IMG/VR virus record: IMGVR_UViG_3300000928_000628
Span: 1-24,984 of that record
Direction: 5' to 3' (one strand)
Origin: a virus
DNA: 24,984 nucleotides
The notes under the pieces: model-generated
Told to the model about the DNA's origin: nothing
Database searches by the model: none
Seen by the model: only the letters and a program-made list of their open reading frames with translations
Shown here: in pieces, positions 1 through 8,472 of the stretch
How the letters are laid out: every line of letters begins with the position of its first letter
Numbering within the stretch: the stretch's first letter is position 1
Made by a program: the position numbers and the translations under genes

Positions 1-1
1 A

Positions 2-544
2 ATTAATCAGGATTTGGTGTGCATAAAGGGTTTGAATGATGTAAACATACCGTTTGCATTGGGTGTACGTAAAAACACATTAAATTGGATTGAGGAATTT
101 GCAAAAGGGTTTTTTAATATTATTGATAATATTACAGGTGTGTTTGGTGGCGGTACATCATTTGCATCACAGATCACAAACCGTATTGGAGTTACACAGA
201 TTGGATCACAGTTTTACAGTAAAACAAAAATATTGTGGCAAATTGGTGGCAAACAACCATCAAATTATGTGAATATACTGGGTGCAAAGGGCCTGTATGA
301 TAATTATCATTATATAAATCAAATACAATTAAACGGTTATAAAATAATAAATGATGCACCTGTGCGGATGACAACCACAGATTTTGTAAATTTGCTATAC
401 AACAATTTTGCCGAAATCAACGGAACAAACTGTGAAATTATCAAAATTCGTTTTAATAATGAAACATCACAGGCCGTTATTTCATACAAAATACCGTTTG
501 ATTATGCCACAGGCAAAGTATTAACAACAGTAATAAATGATTAA
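2..544 (+). CDS. Phage structural protein, C-terminal part (5' end outside window)
   Basis: The reading frame is open to the first bases of the window, so this is the last ~180 residues of a longer protein; the TTG at 14 is unlikely to be the true start. The part seen is rich in Asn, Ile and Tyr, with a Gly/Phe-rich stretch (ITGVFGGGTSF) followed by a beta-rich tail, and has no signal peptide or membrane helix. It lies directly ahead of large virion genes, with only two bases before the next start. I do not recognise a family. From position it is most likely a tail or baseplate component. Virion role is inferred from context only. Confidence 0.7.
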   Translation: MNQDLVCIKGLNDVNIPFALGVRKNTLNWIEEFAKGFFNIIDNITGVFGGGTSFASQITNRIGVTQIGSQFYSKTKILWQIGGKQPSNYVNILGAKGLYDNYHYINQIQLNGYKIINDAPVRMTTTDFVNLLYNNFAEINGTNCEIIKIRFNNETSQAVISYKIPFDYATGKVLTTVIND

Positions 545-546
545 AA

Positions 547-786
547 ATGGATAATAAAACCAAAAAAATAATTGATGAAACAAATAATCTGATTGGTGAT
601 TTAACTGTGAATTTAGGTAAATTAATCAAACAACAAAACAGTGCATTGAATCAATTGCCAAAGGATCAACGTGAACAGGTTGTGAAACATCAGGCCCATG
701 TAAACAAGATAATGAAAACCATTAAAACAGGTGATATTGACAAAATACAAACCATAATTAACAGCCATGCCAATACAAATAACTGA
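547..786 (+). CDS. Small helical hypothetical protein
   Basis: A 79-residue protein with ATG two bases after the previous stop. It is almost entirely charged or polar helix with heptad-like spacing of Leu and Ile (residues ~5-75) and no membrane segment, consistent with a short coiled coil. It overlaps the start of the next gene (ATG at 767) by 20 bases, so translational coupling with the large structural gene is likely. I do not recognise a family. A small virion or assembly (chaperone-like) role is possible from position only. Confidence 0.6.
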   Translation: MDNKTKKIIDETNNLIGDLTVNLGKLIKQQNSALNQLPKDQREQVVKHQAHVNKIMKTIKTGDIDKIQTIINSHANTNN

Positions 787-3103
787 TCAAAATTTTACAC
801 ATTTAAATTTAGGGTTACAGTATAACCAATACACGGCAAATGCAGGTGATAAAATATTTTGCAGGTTTACAATGCGTACTGCAATGAGGGTATCCAGTGT
901 TGATAACCCATTATCATTGGATCCATCATTAAATCAAATCACATCACCTGCAACATCATGGTTGGATGAGGGTTTCAGGGTTGGTGATCTTATAAAATTT
1001 CAAAAATTCAGTCAATCAGGTCCAGGTGTTTCACAATTTGGTACAATAGCATTTGTTGATGATACATATTTGGATTTAAATAGTTCAAACCCAATTGTGT
1101 GGTATGATGTAACGCAGGGTGAAATAATGGTATTTACTGTAATAACGAGTGCAGGGGATCCATCACCAAAAGCATATTCAAACATGGAGTTTTTAATTAA
1201 TCATTCATTATCAGGCCAATTGGGCAACAGTTTGAGTTTAATTGATGGTGAGCCAACACGTGTGTTGTTTGAAAATATTGATCAATTAGGCGGTGGCGGA
1301 TCATCAGTTGCAGTTGGTCAAGTAATACCAAATCAATCAGGGCAATTTTTGATGGATTACGTGCAAATTATGAGGTTAGGAACAACAAATGATGGATTTA
1401 TTCGTTATGATGTAACATGCCAAATTACGCAATCAGGTGTTTATGATCAGGCATGGTTTGCACAGGCAAGTTATTTAAAACTGTTTGCACAATTTAGTTG
1501 GCAACCACAACCACAGGATCCGTTTCCGCCATCAGTTGTGGTTTATGATGAAGTTGCAAACACAGGTTGGTTTGATCAACAATTTAATGTGGGTTATTCA
1601 GGTGTAACAATGGTACAAAATATCCCTGAATTAGATTACTGCATACCATCTGTACATGAGGTAATTTTGGATTCAAGTTTAACAAACATCACACAAATGG
1701 GTGTTGGTGGGTGTTACATTTCAATTGATGATAATTATTACAAAAACAAAACATATTCACAAAACAATATTACAATGATGATACCCACAACATCATTGGC
1801 CCCAATAGGATCAACACACCAATCTGCACCAAACAATGATCCAAATTATTTGGGTGCGTTATATTCAATCACAGTAAACAGTGTTGCAATTGGCGGTGGG
1901 CAGGTGAAAGTTACATTGACATTTACACCAAATGCAGAATTTAATACATTAATGGAAAACCGTGATGATGGTGATCGGTTGTTTTATTTATGGATAACAG
2001 TTGATGAAGTTAATTTTTTGGCATTTAATGGCCAATTAAAATGTGATCCGCCTGTTGGCGGTGAATTGGGTTTAACAACCAATTTTGGTTTTTTAGATCA
2101 TGGGCAAAATATCACACAAATTGGCGGATCAAAACAGGGATTTGTTGCAAATACAGAGGATGATTGTGCATGGTATGGTACATTTTTATTGGATAACAAT
2201 CAGGTTTATGAACGTTTAACAATGGAAATGGAAGTTTTTAACGGCACATCACAGGATGATTTTGCATTGCAATCATCACAATTTTCATTTGGCGGTTTAC
2301 AAATTAATAATGCAGGGCAATATTTAATCAATGAAACGTTGCCAATTGTATCAACATTACCATCAAACAGTGCAAAAATAAACGCATTATTTAAACGTGT
2401 GCCATCAATGGATACCGCAACACAGTATGGGGTTTCAGTTTATTATCCATTTTTATTAAACTGGCAATATTGGTTGGAACAACAAAATGCATCAACCGAT
2501 TTTTACCCAACACAAAACAGGAATTGGGAACAATATGATGATATTCCTGCTTGGGAAATACGTTTTAAAATATCATTGATAAAAGATGGATTGGCATTTA
2601 TTAACAGTAATGTGATCCGTGATTTACCGTATGATTCATCAACAGTTATTGACCAGGATATTCAAATGTTTATTGAATCAACAGGGCAAAACGTTCAGGT
2701 TATTGCAATTGGTGAAATGATGCGTATTGTGGCAACACACACAATAAATGATGGCCGTGCATGGGATCCAAATGATACATGGGCAATGATTACTGTTGAG
2801 CCGTATGAATCAACGGCACGTACAATATGCAGTTCCGTATTACCATTTGATAATGATTTATCAAACCCATTAAAACCAATAAATGGGGTGCAGATGGCAA
2901 TCACATATCCATTACAAAATGTTGCACAAATTGAATGTTTTTTCAATCCTGATATAATTAATTTGGCAAATGGTGCTAAATTTACAACAAAAATAAAAGG
3001 ATGCCCAACAACATTGGATACAAACGGCAAACGCACAACGGATGGAACGTTGAAAAAAACAAGTGGTTTATTAACCGCAGAAACAAAAACAATTGCAAAT
3101 TAA
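767..3103 (+). CDS. Large virion protein, probable tail/baseplate or appendage component
   Basis: A 778-residue protein with alternating short hydrophobic strands, many Gly, Asn, Thr and Gln, and no membrane segment or signal peptide: the composition of a beta-rich virion protein. It contains a Gly-rich loop near residue 180 (QLGGGGSSVAVGQ) and a basic C-terminal tail. The ATG at 767 lies inside the end of the preceding small gene, indicating coupling. It is followed after 12 bases by a fibre-like gene. I cannot name a family; the tail/baseplate assignment rests on size, composition and position between a truncated upstream tail-region gene and appendage genes. Confidence 0.65.
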   Translation: MPIQITDQNFTHLNLGLQYNQYTANAGDKIFCRFTMRTAMRVSSVDNPLSLDPSLNQITSPATSWLDEGFRVGDLIKFQKFSQSGPGVSQFGTIAFVDDTYLDLNSSNPIVWYDVTQGEIMVFTVITSAGDPSPKAYSNMEFLINHSLSGQLGNSLSLIDGEPTRVLFENIDQLGGGGSSVAVGQVIPNQSGQFLMDYVQIMRLGTTNDGFIRYDVTCQITQSGVYDQAWFAQASYLKLFAQFSWQPQPQDPFPPSVVVYDEVANTGWFDQQFNVGYSGVTMVQNIPELDYCIPSVHEVILDSSLTNITQMGVGGCYISIDDNYYKNKTYSQNNITMMIPTTSLAPIGSTHQSAPNNDPNYLGALYSITVNSVAIGGGQVKVTLTFTPNAEFNTLMENRDDGDRLFYLWITVDEVNFLAFNGQLKCDPPVGGELGLTTNFGFLDHGQNITQIGGSKQGFVANTEDDCAWYGTFLLDNNQVYERLTMEMEVFNGTSQDDFALQSSQFSFGGLQINNAGQYLINETLPIVSTLPSNSAKINALFKRVPSMDTATQYGVSVYYPFLLNWQYWLEQQNASTDFYPTQNRNWEQYDDIPAWEIRFKISLIKDGLAFINSNVIRDLPYDSSTVIDQDIQMFIESTGQNVQVIAIGEMMRIVATHTINDGRAWDPNDTWAMITVEPYESTARTICSSVLPFDNDLSNPLKPINGVQMAITYPLQNVAQIECFFNPDIINLANGAKFTTKIKGCPTTLDTNGKRTTDGTLKKTSGLLTAETKTIAN

Positions 3104-3115
3104 AAAAATAAAATT

Positions 3116-4132
3116 ATGGCAGAAATACACAATTATCAAAACGAGGCAACCATTTTTGGGGATGATGATTTTTATGATATTGATTTTTATAACGGTACAG
3201 GTTATGAAACAAAAAAAATATTGGGATCAACAATAAAGGCAGGAATTATTGCATCCGTTCCTGCACCAAATGTAAAAACAATTTACACTGATGATGATGA
3301 TGTTGCCAGTGATCGTACAATAAAAGGTACAAACGGAACACATTTTTTTAAAATGTTAGATTTCAAAACTTTTGAATTTACGGCATTAAATACTGAATCT
3401 GAATGTTTTAAAATTATAGTACCAACAGGTGATTCATTCACATCATTTGTGATTGCAAACAGTGCAAATAACAATCCAATGTTATCAATTGAAAGTGGAT
3501 ACGTTAAAATAAATGATAAATACAGGTTGCCATTGGCAGATGGTCAAACAGGCCAAATTTTGTCCACAGATGGTGCAGGATTGGCCAAATGGATTGATGC
3601 ACCGCAATCAGGTGTTACATCAGTACAAACAATCACAGGTGCCGTGAATGTATCAGGTGAGGGTATTGTTGTTGAAACATCAGGGCAATCATTAATATTA
3701 ACAAGTGAGGAATTAGTGCAGGGCCGTTTATTTACAGGTGCAACAAACACACGTTTTTTCAGTGATAATAACATTGCATTATATTACAATCCAAAAGGCG
3801 GTAATTGGGAGTTAGAAACAAAACTTTTTACATTAGGTTTAAAGGGATATTATGTTTATGTAACAAAAGATTGTGAAACACTGTTTCCTGTTGGATACGT
3901 TGAAACGTTTTGCAATGTATCAAATACAACATATTTTATTTGGGATTTTAACCGTGCCAAAGCAAATGAAAGTTACAGAATCACAGTAACAATCAGGCCA
4001 CAATATGAGGAAGTAATTGAAACACCATTGGCACCAATTTATGAATTTAGTGGATACGTAACAAAAGATGATAACGGCCCAATAATGGTTTCAACCGTAA
4101 CACGTGTGATCAATAATATGAAACAAATATAA
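3116..4132 (+). CDS. Tail fibre/appendage-like protein
   Basis: A 338-residue protein. Around residues 135-160 it has a short phrase (YRLPLADGQTGQILSTDG followed by GLAKW) of a type common in phage tail fibres and bacterial trimeric appendage proteins: a KIND-YRLP element, a TGQ-L-TDG turn, then W. A Thr/Val/Gly-rich beta segment follows (residues ~166-200) and a C-terminal strand-rich domain. The N-terminal 60 residues are acidic and may attach to the virion. It sits 12 bases after the large structural gene and 14 bases before another appendage-like gene, so all three probably form one late unit. Receptor binding is inferred, not shown. Confidence 0.65.
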   Translation: MAEIHNYQNEATIFGDDDFYDIDFYNGTGYETKKILGSTIKAGIIASVPAPNVKTIYTDDDDVASDRTIKGTNGTHFFKMLDFKTFEFTALNTESECFKIIVPTGDSFTSFVIANSANNNPMLSIESGYVKINDKYRLPLADGQTGQILSTDGAGLAKWIDAPQSGVTSVQTITGAVNVSGEGIVVETSGQSLILTSEELVQGRLFTGATNTRFFSDNNIALYYNPKGGNWELETKLFTLGLKGYYVYVTKDCETLFPVGYVETFCNVSNTTYFIWDFNRAKANESYRITVTIRPQYEEVIETPLAPIYEFSGYVTKDDNGPIMVSTVTRVINNMKQI

Positions 4133-4146
4133 AAAACAAATAAATT

Positions 4147-6411
4147 ATGGCCTGTTGTATAAATTTAACATATGAGGTAAACAACGTTGCATACACAGAG
4201 GAATTAACAACCGCAGGTACATTTGGCGGATCTGATTATTTCACGTTTACTGGATCAGATGGAATCAGGTATTACATTTGGTATAATGTAAACCAATGGT
4301 TGATTACAACACAGGTTGGTGATTTGGCCGATATTATTGGTGGAACAAAAGAATATCCACAATCAGAATGCCCCCCAAACGGTGCAAATGGGCAGGGTAT
4401 TTGGGAACCGCCAAATCAATTGGCATTTTGGGATGGATACATGATACAGGAATGTGTTGTTGATTGCCCATGTTTAAAATTAACAGTACAGGCAGATAAT
4501 GGCCCTGAACAAACAATTATTTCATATAATTATTTTGTTGCAAATGGCCGTAATCATTACCGTTTTGATTATAATGGGCAACAGTTAGTAATTTATTTTG
4601 ATGGTGCAGAATGGCAATGTTCAAATTTTTTAAACAATGCACAAAACACTGTGTATGTAACATTGAAATCACAGGATACATGCCCAATTGCAGAATTTGT
4701 TGTTCCGCCAAACTTAATTCAAAACCCAACATTTGGACAAGGCAGTGCGGATTGGAATATTGGCCCTGATTGGGTAATTCAAACACAATCACGCATACAA
4801 TCATTTGGTGATGGATCAACACAATATTTATCACAGGTTGTTCCTGATATTACCGTTGGTAAAACTTATGATATATCATATTTTGTTTACACAAACACAT
4901 TAAGCAACAACAGGTTGATTATGAGTGGAACAAGTGCGTTTCCATTAACAAATTTGCCAATTGTTCAGGGTGTAAACAACATTGTTTTAACTGCAAATTC
5001 AGTACCATCATCAGGTTTTGAATTTAGAATTGCAAATTCATCATCAAATACCAGTGGTGAAATTATAATATCTGCATTTTCAGTACAGGAACAAATTGAT
5101 CAGAGTGAAACATGGATTAGGCCTGTTGGATCTGCATGGAATAAACTAACCACATTTAAAACAGAGGGTGTTGAATGCCCAAATCCATGCCCATGTGTTG
5201 GATTTATTTTTCATTTTATAAATGCACCATTATCACAACAGGTTGATTTGACAGATACCGCAGGCGGTTACAATGGTTTTGCGTTTTGGAGTACACCAAA
5301 TCCACAGGATACAAACAAATGTTTTTACATTTGGATGTTTATCAATGAAAATGGTGGGTGCCAATGGGCGGTATCATTGGATGAATGCAACAGTACAGAT
5401 CCACGTAATGGTGTATTATTGGCATTGTTGGGTGTACCAAATTATGAAAACTGTGATCCATGCCCATACGGCCTGTACACAAACACGGCAGAGGGTGACA
5501 AACTGTTTCAATCAAATATTAATATAATTGATTGTTCAGAAAATGATTGTGATTATTTAGAGGATAGAATTGAAAAATTTTATGATGCAATCAGATTCCC
5601 AATTGTATTTGAGGAAGAGGATAAAGGATGGTTATTTTCATGTTGTGAAACATTTTTGGTACTGGCTGATCCGTTCAGTGATGAATCATACAAAAATGAT
5701 GTAAACAGTGCATGGTGTAAATTATCAGATCCACAGGATAATGTTGAATTTAAATTGTACAAGGATGGGGTTGAAACAAACTATCAACCAACAAAAACAC
5801 CATTTGTAAATGAGGAAAACGCATTTTATGCAACAATTTTTTGGAAAGAAGTTTTACAAAATGAGGGCATAGGTTGTTACACATGGAAAGTTGAATACAA
5901 TATATCAGGTGTAATTTCAAACTTTGTTTGGGGCATTTACAATTTAAAACAATACACCATTGCAAACGCAAATCAAACTGCACGTGTGAGGGTAAAATTT
6001 AATTTAATTCAAGCAATTGAGGGTATTAACTTTACGGATTCAAATGTTGAGGATTCATTGCGGTTTTTTGGATATATTGGTGAAAGACAACCAAACATGG
6101 AAATTGATAATTTAATTTATCAGGATAGAACAATGAAATCTGTAATCAGGCAAAATTTAAATGAATACACAATTACAACGGATCCTGCAATGGATGATAT
6201 TACACGTAAATTATGTGATTTGTATTTATTATCTGAAAATGAAATGTACATATCAGATTACAATATTGTAAACCACAGTTACAGGTATCAGGATTTGCCA
6301 GTGATTGTATCAAATACACCTGAAATAAATTACATTGATACATCACAACGTAAGGCAATTGTTAAATGTGTTGTTTCTGATCGTACAAAAGATCAACGAA
6401 CATATTTTTAA
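4147..6411 (+). CDS. Large Cys-rich beta-domain virion protein with a carbohydrate-binding-like module
   Basis: A 754-residue protein. Three segments look like diverged copies of one beta domain: residues ~3-60 (CCINLTYEV to YYIWYN and W), ~107-185 (CPCLKLTV to LVIYFDGAEW) and ~345-440 (CPCVGFIFHF to FYIWMF and W). Between copies two and three, residues ~188-315 start NLIQNPTFGQGSADW and then have a jelly-roll-like strand pattern of the kind seen in carbohydrate-binding modules. The last ~280 residues are a separate region with no recognised family. It is the last gene before the lysis promoter. A role as receptor-binding or tail-tip protein is plausible; the binding module is a judgement from sequence pattern only. 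Confidence 0.65.
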   Translation: MACCINLTYEVNNVAYTEELTTAGTFGGSDYFTFTGSDGIRYYIWYNVNQWLITTQVGDLADIIGGTKEYPQSECPPNGANGQGIWEPPNQLAFWDGYMIQECVVDCPCLKLTVQADNGPEQTIISYNYFVANGRNHYRFDYNGQQLVIYFDGAEWQCSNFLNNAQNTVYVTLKSQDTCPIAEFVVPPNLIQNPTFGQGSADWNIGPDWVIQTQSRIQSFGDGSTQYLSQVVPDITVGKTYDISYFVYTNTLSNNRLIMSGTSAFPLTNLPIVQGVNNIVLTANSVPSSGFEFRIANSSSNTSGEIIISAFSVQEQIDQSETWIRPVGSAWNKLTTFKTEGVECPNPCPCVGFIFHFINAPLSQQVDLTDTAGGYNGFAFWSTPNPQDTNKCFYIWMFINENGGCQWAVSLDECNSTDPRNGVLLALLGVPNYENCDPCPYGLYTNTAEGDKLFQSNINIIDCSENDCDYLEDRIEKFYDAIRFPIVFEEEDKGWLFSCCETFLVLADPFSDESYKNDVNSAWCKLSDPQDNVEFKLYKDGVETNYQPTKTPFVNEENAFYATIFWKEVLQNEGIGCYTWKVEYNISGVISNFVWGIYNLKQYTIANANQTARVRVKFNLIQAIEGINFTDSNVEDSLRFFGYIGERQPNMEIDNLIYQDRTMKSVIRQNLNEYTITTDPAMDDITRKLCDLYLLSENEMYISDYNIVNHSYRYQDLPVIVSNTPEINYIDTSQRKAIVKCVVSDRTKDQRTYF

Positions 6412-6427
6412 ATTCACAACAAATGTT

Positions 6428-6435
6428 TAAATTTG
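6428..6435 (+). promoter_or_regulatory. Bacteroidota-type promoter -7 box for lysis genes
   Basis: The box TAAATTTG matches the TAnnTTTG consensus exactly and lies 22 bases before the ATG of the first lysis gene. It is embedded in an inverted repeat (AACAAAT at 6418-6424 and ATTTGTT at 6431-6437). I see no convincing -33 element. Confidence 0.5.
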
Positions 6436-6457
6436 TTAAAATAGAAAAACGCATACA

Positions 6458-6754
6458 ATGGATCAGGAAACGGCAAAATTTATTATTAGTATATCAGGCA
6501 CATTATTGTTGTTGTTATTATCTGCAATTGGTTTTTTTATTTCACGGTTGATTTCGGATGTAAAACGCACATCAATTGAAGTTGGAAAAAATAAAGGCAA
6601 AATTGAGTTGGTGCAACAACAACAGATGAATGATATTAAACGTATTGAGGAACGCACACGGTTGGAATTACATACATTAACAACCAATGTTGGTGTTTTA
6701 TCTGATAATGTAAATTCATTGGTTATTGCATTGGCAAAAAAAAATTTGAAATGA
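6458..6754 (+). CDS. Membrane-anchored coiled-coil protein, holin-accessory-like
   Basis: A 98-residue protein with one N-terminal membrane helix (residues ~8-30, Ile/Leu-rich with five Leu in a row) followed by a charged helix with heptad-like hydrophobics to the C-terminus. This architecture (one membrane span then coiled coil) is common for small proteins in phage lysis regions, including XhlA-type proteins. It opens the lysis cassette and is separated by a single base from a second small membrane protein. A role in membrane permeabilisation or in assisting the holin is inferred from this context. Confidence 0.6.
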   Translation: MDQETAKFIISISGTLLLLLLSAIGFFISRLISDVKRTSIEVGKNKGKIELVQQQQMNDIKRIEERTRLELHTLTTNVGVLSDNVNSLVIALAKKNLK

Positions 6755-6755
6755 T

Positions 6756-6986
6756 ATGATAAAACGTGCATGGTTGTATATTAAAAAATTAATACGATCA
6801 AATTCACCTGAATCATCAAAACGTTTTTTGGCCATTTACACGGTGTTGTTATTGGCCACATATGCAGTAATCAGATACACAAATTCCGAAAATTTAACAA
6901 CAGTTTTGGCGGAATTATTGGGGTTTGTTTTGGCCCTGATGGGAATTGCATCATATCAAAACATATTAAAAGACAAAAACAAATGA
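6756..6986 (+). CDS. Putative holin
   Basis: A 76-residue protein with two predicted membrane spans (residues ~23-41 and ~49-66) separated by a short loop (RYTNSENLTTV), a basic N-terminus (IKRAWLYIKKLIR) and a Lys-rich C-terminus. Size, two spans and basic tails fit a class II holin, which makes holes in the inner membrane at lysis. It overlaps the spanin gene by four bases and is preceded by another small membrane protein and followed by spanin and endolysin-like genes. The family is not recognised by name; the call depends on topology and neighbours. Confidence 0.6.
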   Translation: MIKRAWLYIKKLIRSNSPESSKRFLAIYTVLLLATYAVIRYTNSENLTTVLAELLGFVLALMGIASYQNILKDKNK

Positions 6987-7426
6987 TCAAAATAAAACAC
7001 ATATTTATTGTTTTAATATTGATTTCCTTTTGTTTTTCATCCTGTTCACCAGTGTACAGGCATGCACGTTTGGTAAAAAAATATCCTTTTGTACATCAAA
7101 CAGATTCTGTAACATTAACAGATACATTGCGTGTTGAGATCCCAAAAATTCAAGTTGATACAGTATTTAAAACAAACATGTTATTGGATACGGTGTACAT
7201 CACCAAAGAACAATTAAAAATTAAAATGTTTACTGTGCATGATTCAATTTATGTTGATGCAAAATGTGATACAATTTATGTTGAAAAAATTGTTGTACGT
7301 AAAATACCTGTTAAATATTACGTTACAAAGGATCATTGGTTTGATCAGTTTAAATCCTGGTTAAAATGGGTGTTTATTGTTTTATTGGTATTTTTAGGGT
7401 TGAGATTAATTTATAAAATTACGTGA
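6983..7426 (+). CDS. Unimolecular spanin (u-spanin) candidate
   Basis: A 147-residue protein with a lipoprotein signal peptide (basic MIKIKH, hydrophobic core, lipobox FSSC with the acylated Cys at residue 21), a beta-rich periplasmic part of repeated DTLRVEI/DTVYI/DTIYV-like strands (residues ~40-110), and a C-terminal membrane span (residues ~127-144). Outer-membrane lipid anchor plus inner-membrane anchor in one chain is the defining topology of unimolecular spanins such as T1 gp11, which fuse the two membranes in the final lysis step of Gram-negative hosts. It overlaps the holin-like gene by four bases and its TGA overlaps the next ATG by one. No separate Rz/Rz1 pair is seen, consistent with one protein doing both jobs. 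Confidence 0.75.
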   Translation: MIKIKHIFIVLILISFCFSSCSPVYRHARLVKKYPFVHQTDSVTLTDTLRVEIPKIQVDTVFKTNMLLDTVYITKEQLKIKMFTVHDSIYVDAKCDTIYVEKIVVRKIPVKYYVTKDHWFDQFKSWLKWVFIVLLVFLGLRLIYKIT

Positions 7427-8049
7427 TGAAATATACGAGGGTACGAAATTACACGGATGATCAGTTGTTAAATCATGTAAAAACATTGCCAAATTACCGC
7501 ACAATACCCAATGCCATTTGGATTTTGGGTGTACGTTCAAACGAGGATACACCAAATGTTTATGATGATAAATTTTACATTTTTGATAATGATAAATGTG
7601 TTGATGTTTTAACAGGCACAACAAATTGTGGTTTGCCTGCATTGAAAGGCGGATACAAAAAATACAATAAACACGGTGCATTTGTATTGAAATCTGATAT
7701 GTGGCATCATAACATGTGGAAATACGTTTACAGGGCAACACGTGGCCATGAATTACGGCAAGTTTATCCAGTACAGGGTTACAGGGATGGCAATAATGAT
7801 GATAAAAATGATGAAATTGGGCCTGTTGTTACTGGGTATTTTGGTATAAATTTTCACACAAACACATTTAAATGGTACAATGCAGTGATCAAATGGTTTA
7901 TTGGATGGAACAGTGCAGGGTGTCAAGTAACAAACGACAGGATCAAATACATTAAATGGTTAAACGTATTTAAAGAACGTTTAAAAAGCAACAGGCAAAA
8001 CAATGTTACATATTGCCTAATTAATGAGTTTGTGCCTAAAAACGCATAA
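7426..8049 (+). CDS. Probable endolysin, L,D-transpeptidase-like cysteine enzyme
   Basis: A 207-residue protein; I chose the ATG at 7426, which overlaps the previous TGA by one base, over an in-frame GTG three bases earlier. Near the C-terminus it has GINFHTN (His144) and, 22 residues later, the motif WNSAGCQV (Cys166). A His followed by a Ser-x-Gly-Cys motif is the catalytic signature of YkuD-type L,D-transpeptidase folds, which act on peptidoglycan stem peptides. There is no signal peptide, so export through the holin is expected. Its position right after holin and spanin genes makes peptidoglycan cleavage the best guess. Whether it cuts rather than cross-links peptides is inference from context. 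Confidence 0.65.
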   Translation: MKYTRVRNYTDDQLLNHVKTLPNYRTIPNAIWILGVRSNEDTPNVYDDKFYIFDNDKCVDVLTGTTNCGLPALKGGYKKYNKHGAFVLKSDMWHHNMWKYVYRATRGHELRQVYPVQGYRDGNNDDKNDEIGPVVTGYFGINFHTNTFKWYNAVIKWFIGWNSAGCQVTNDRIKYIKWLNVFKERLKSNRQNNVTYCLINEFVPKNA

Positions 8050-8050
8050 A

Positions 8051-8100
8051 AATGCCGTTTCTGTTCATAGTAAGGATGTAAATCCCAACGGTAATTTTTA
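8051..8100 (+). ncRNA. Structured RNA candidate downstream of endolysin
   Basis: Between the endolysin stop and the terminator is a nested fold: outer stem GCCGTT (8054-8059) with AACGGT (8087-8092), one G-U pair, enclosing a small hairpin GGAT-GTAA-ATCC (8074-8085) whose GUAA loop is a GNRA tetraloop. The terminator hairpin at 8103 follows. It may be a 3'-UTR structure or part of a short RNA processed from the lysis transcript. No promoter directly upstream was seen and no known RNA family was recognised. Confidence 0.35.
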
Positions 8101-8130
8101 AAGGTATTGTTTACGCAATGCCTTTTTTTT
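8101..8130 (+). terminator. Rho-independent terminator of the lysis operon
   Basis: Stem GGTATTG (8103-8109) pairs with CAATGCC (8116-8122) with one wobble, six-base loop, then eight T (8123-8130). It ends the lysis transcript before the next promoter. Confidence 0.85.
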
Positions 8131-8168
8131 CCTAAAAACAAAAAAAAAATTAAATTTATTATGTTTTA

Positions 8169-8200
8169 TTGTATATATAAATTAAATTTGTGTATGTTTG
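8169..8200 (+). promoter_or_regulatory. Promoter of the accessory/methyltransferase operon
   Basis: TTG at 8169-8171, 21 bases, then TATGTTTG at 8193-8200, which fits the Flavobacterium-type TTG-N17-23-TAnnTTTG pattern. A second box TAAATTTG (8183-8190) lies just upstream. The leader that follows (to ATG 8254) contains the recurring phrase CATAAAACATAAACACATAA. Confidence 0.65.
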
Positions 8201-8253
8201 TACTGTTGCAAAGAGGCAACCATAAAACATAAACACATAAAAACATACAAAAG

Positions 8254-8457
8254 ATGGCAAATAATATAAATTTTACACAAGTACAGAAAACCGTTGATGA
8301 GTGGATAAATGAAGTAAATCACGATTTACAGGCAGATTGGAATGATGATAAACAAAAAATGCAAATACAATTACAAAATTTATTGATTGTAAAAGCAAAT
8401 TTGGAAAACATTAAACAAACTGGTGGGCAAATATTTTCATCATCAATATCAAAATAA
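8254..8457 (+). CDS. Small helical hypothetical protein
   Basis: A 67-residue acidic protein, predicted to be mostly helix (residues ~8-55, with KQKMQIQLQNLLIVKANLENI as an amphipathic stretch) and with a Ser-rich end. No membrane segment. It is the first gene after the promoter at 8169-8200, so it is likely expressed early. First genes of phage early operons often make small host-takeover or anti-defence proteins, but nothing in this sequence identifies such a function. Confidence 0.6.
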   Translation: MANNINFTQVQKTVDEWINEVNHDLQADWNDDKQKMQIQLQNLLIVKANLENIKQTGGQIFSSSISK

Positions 8458-8472
8458 CATAAAAAATTCATT

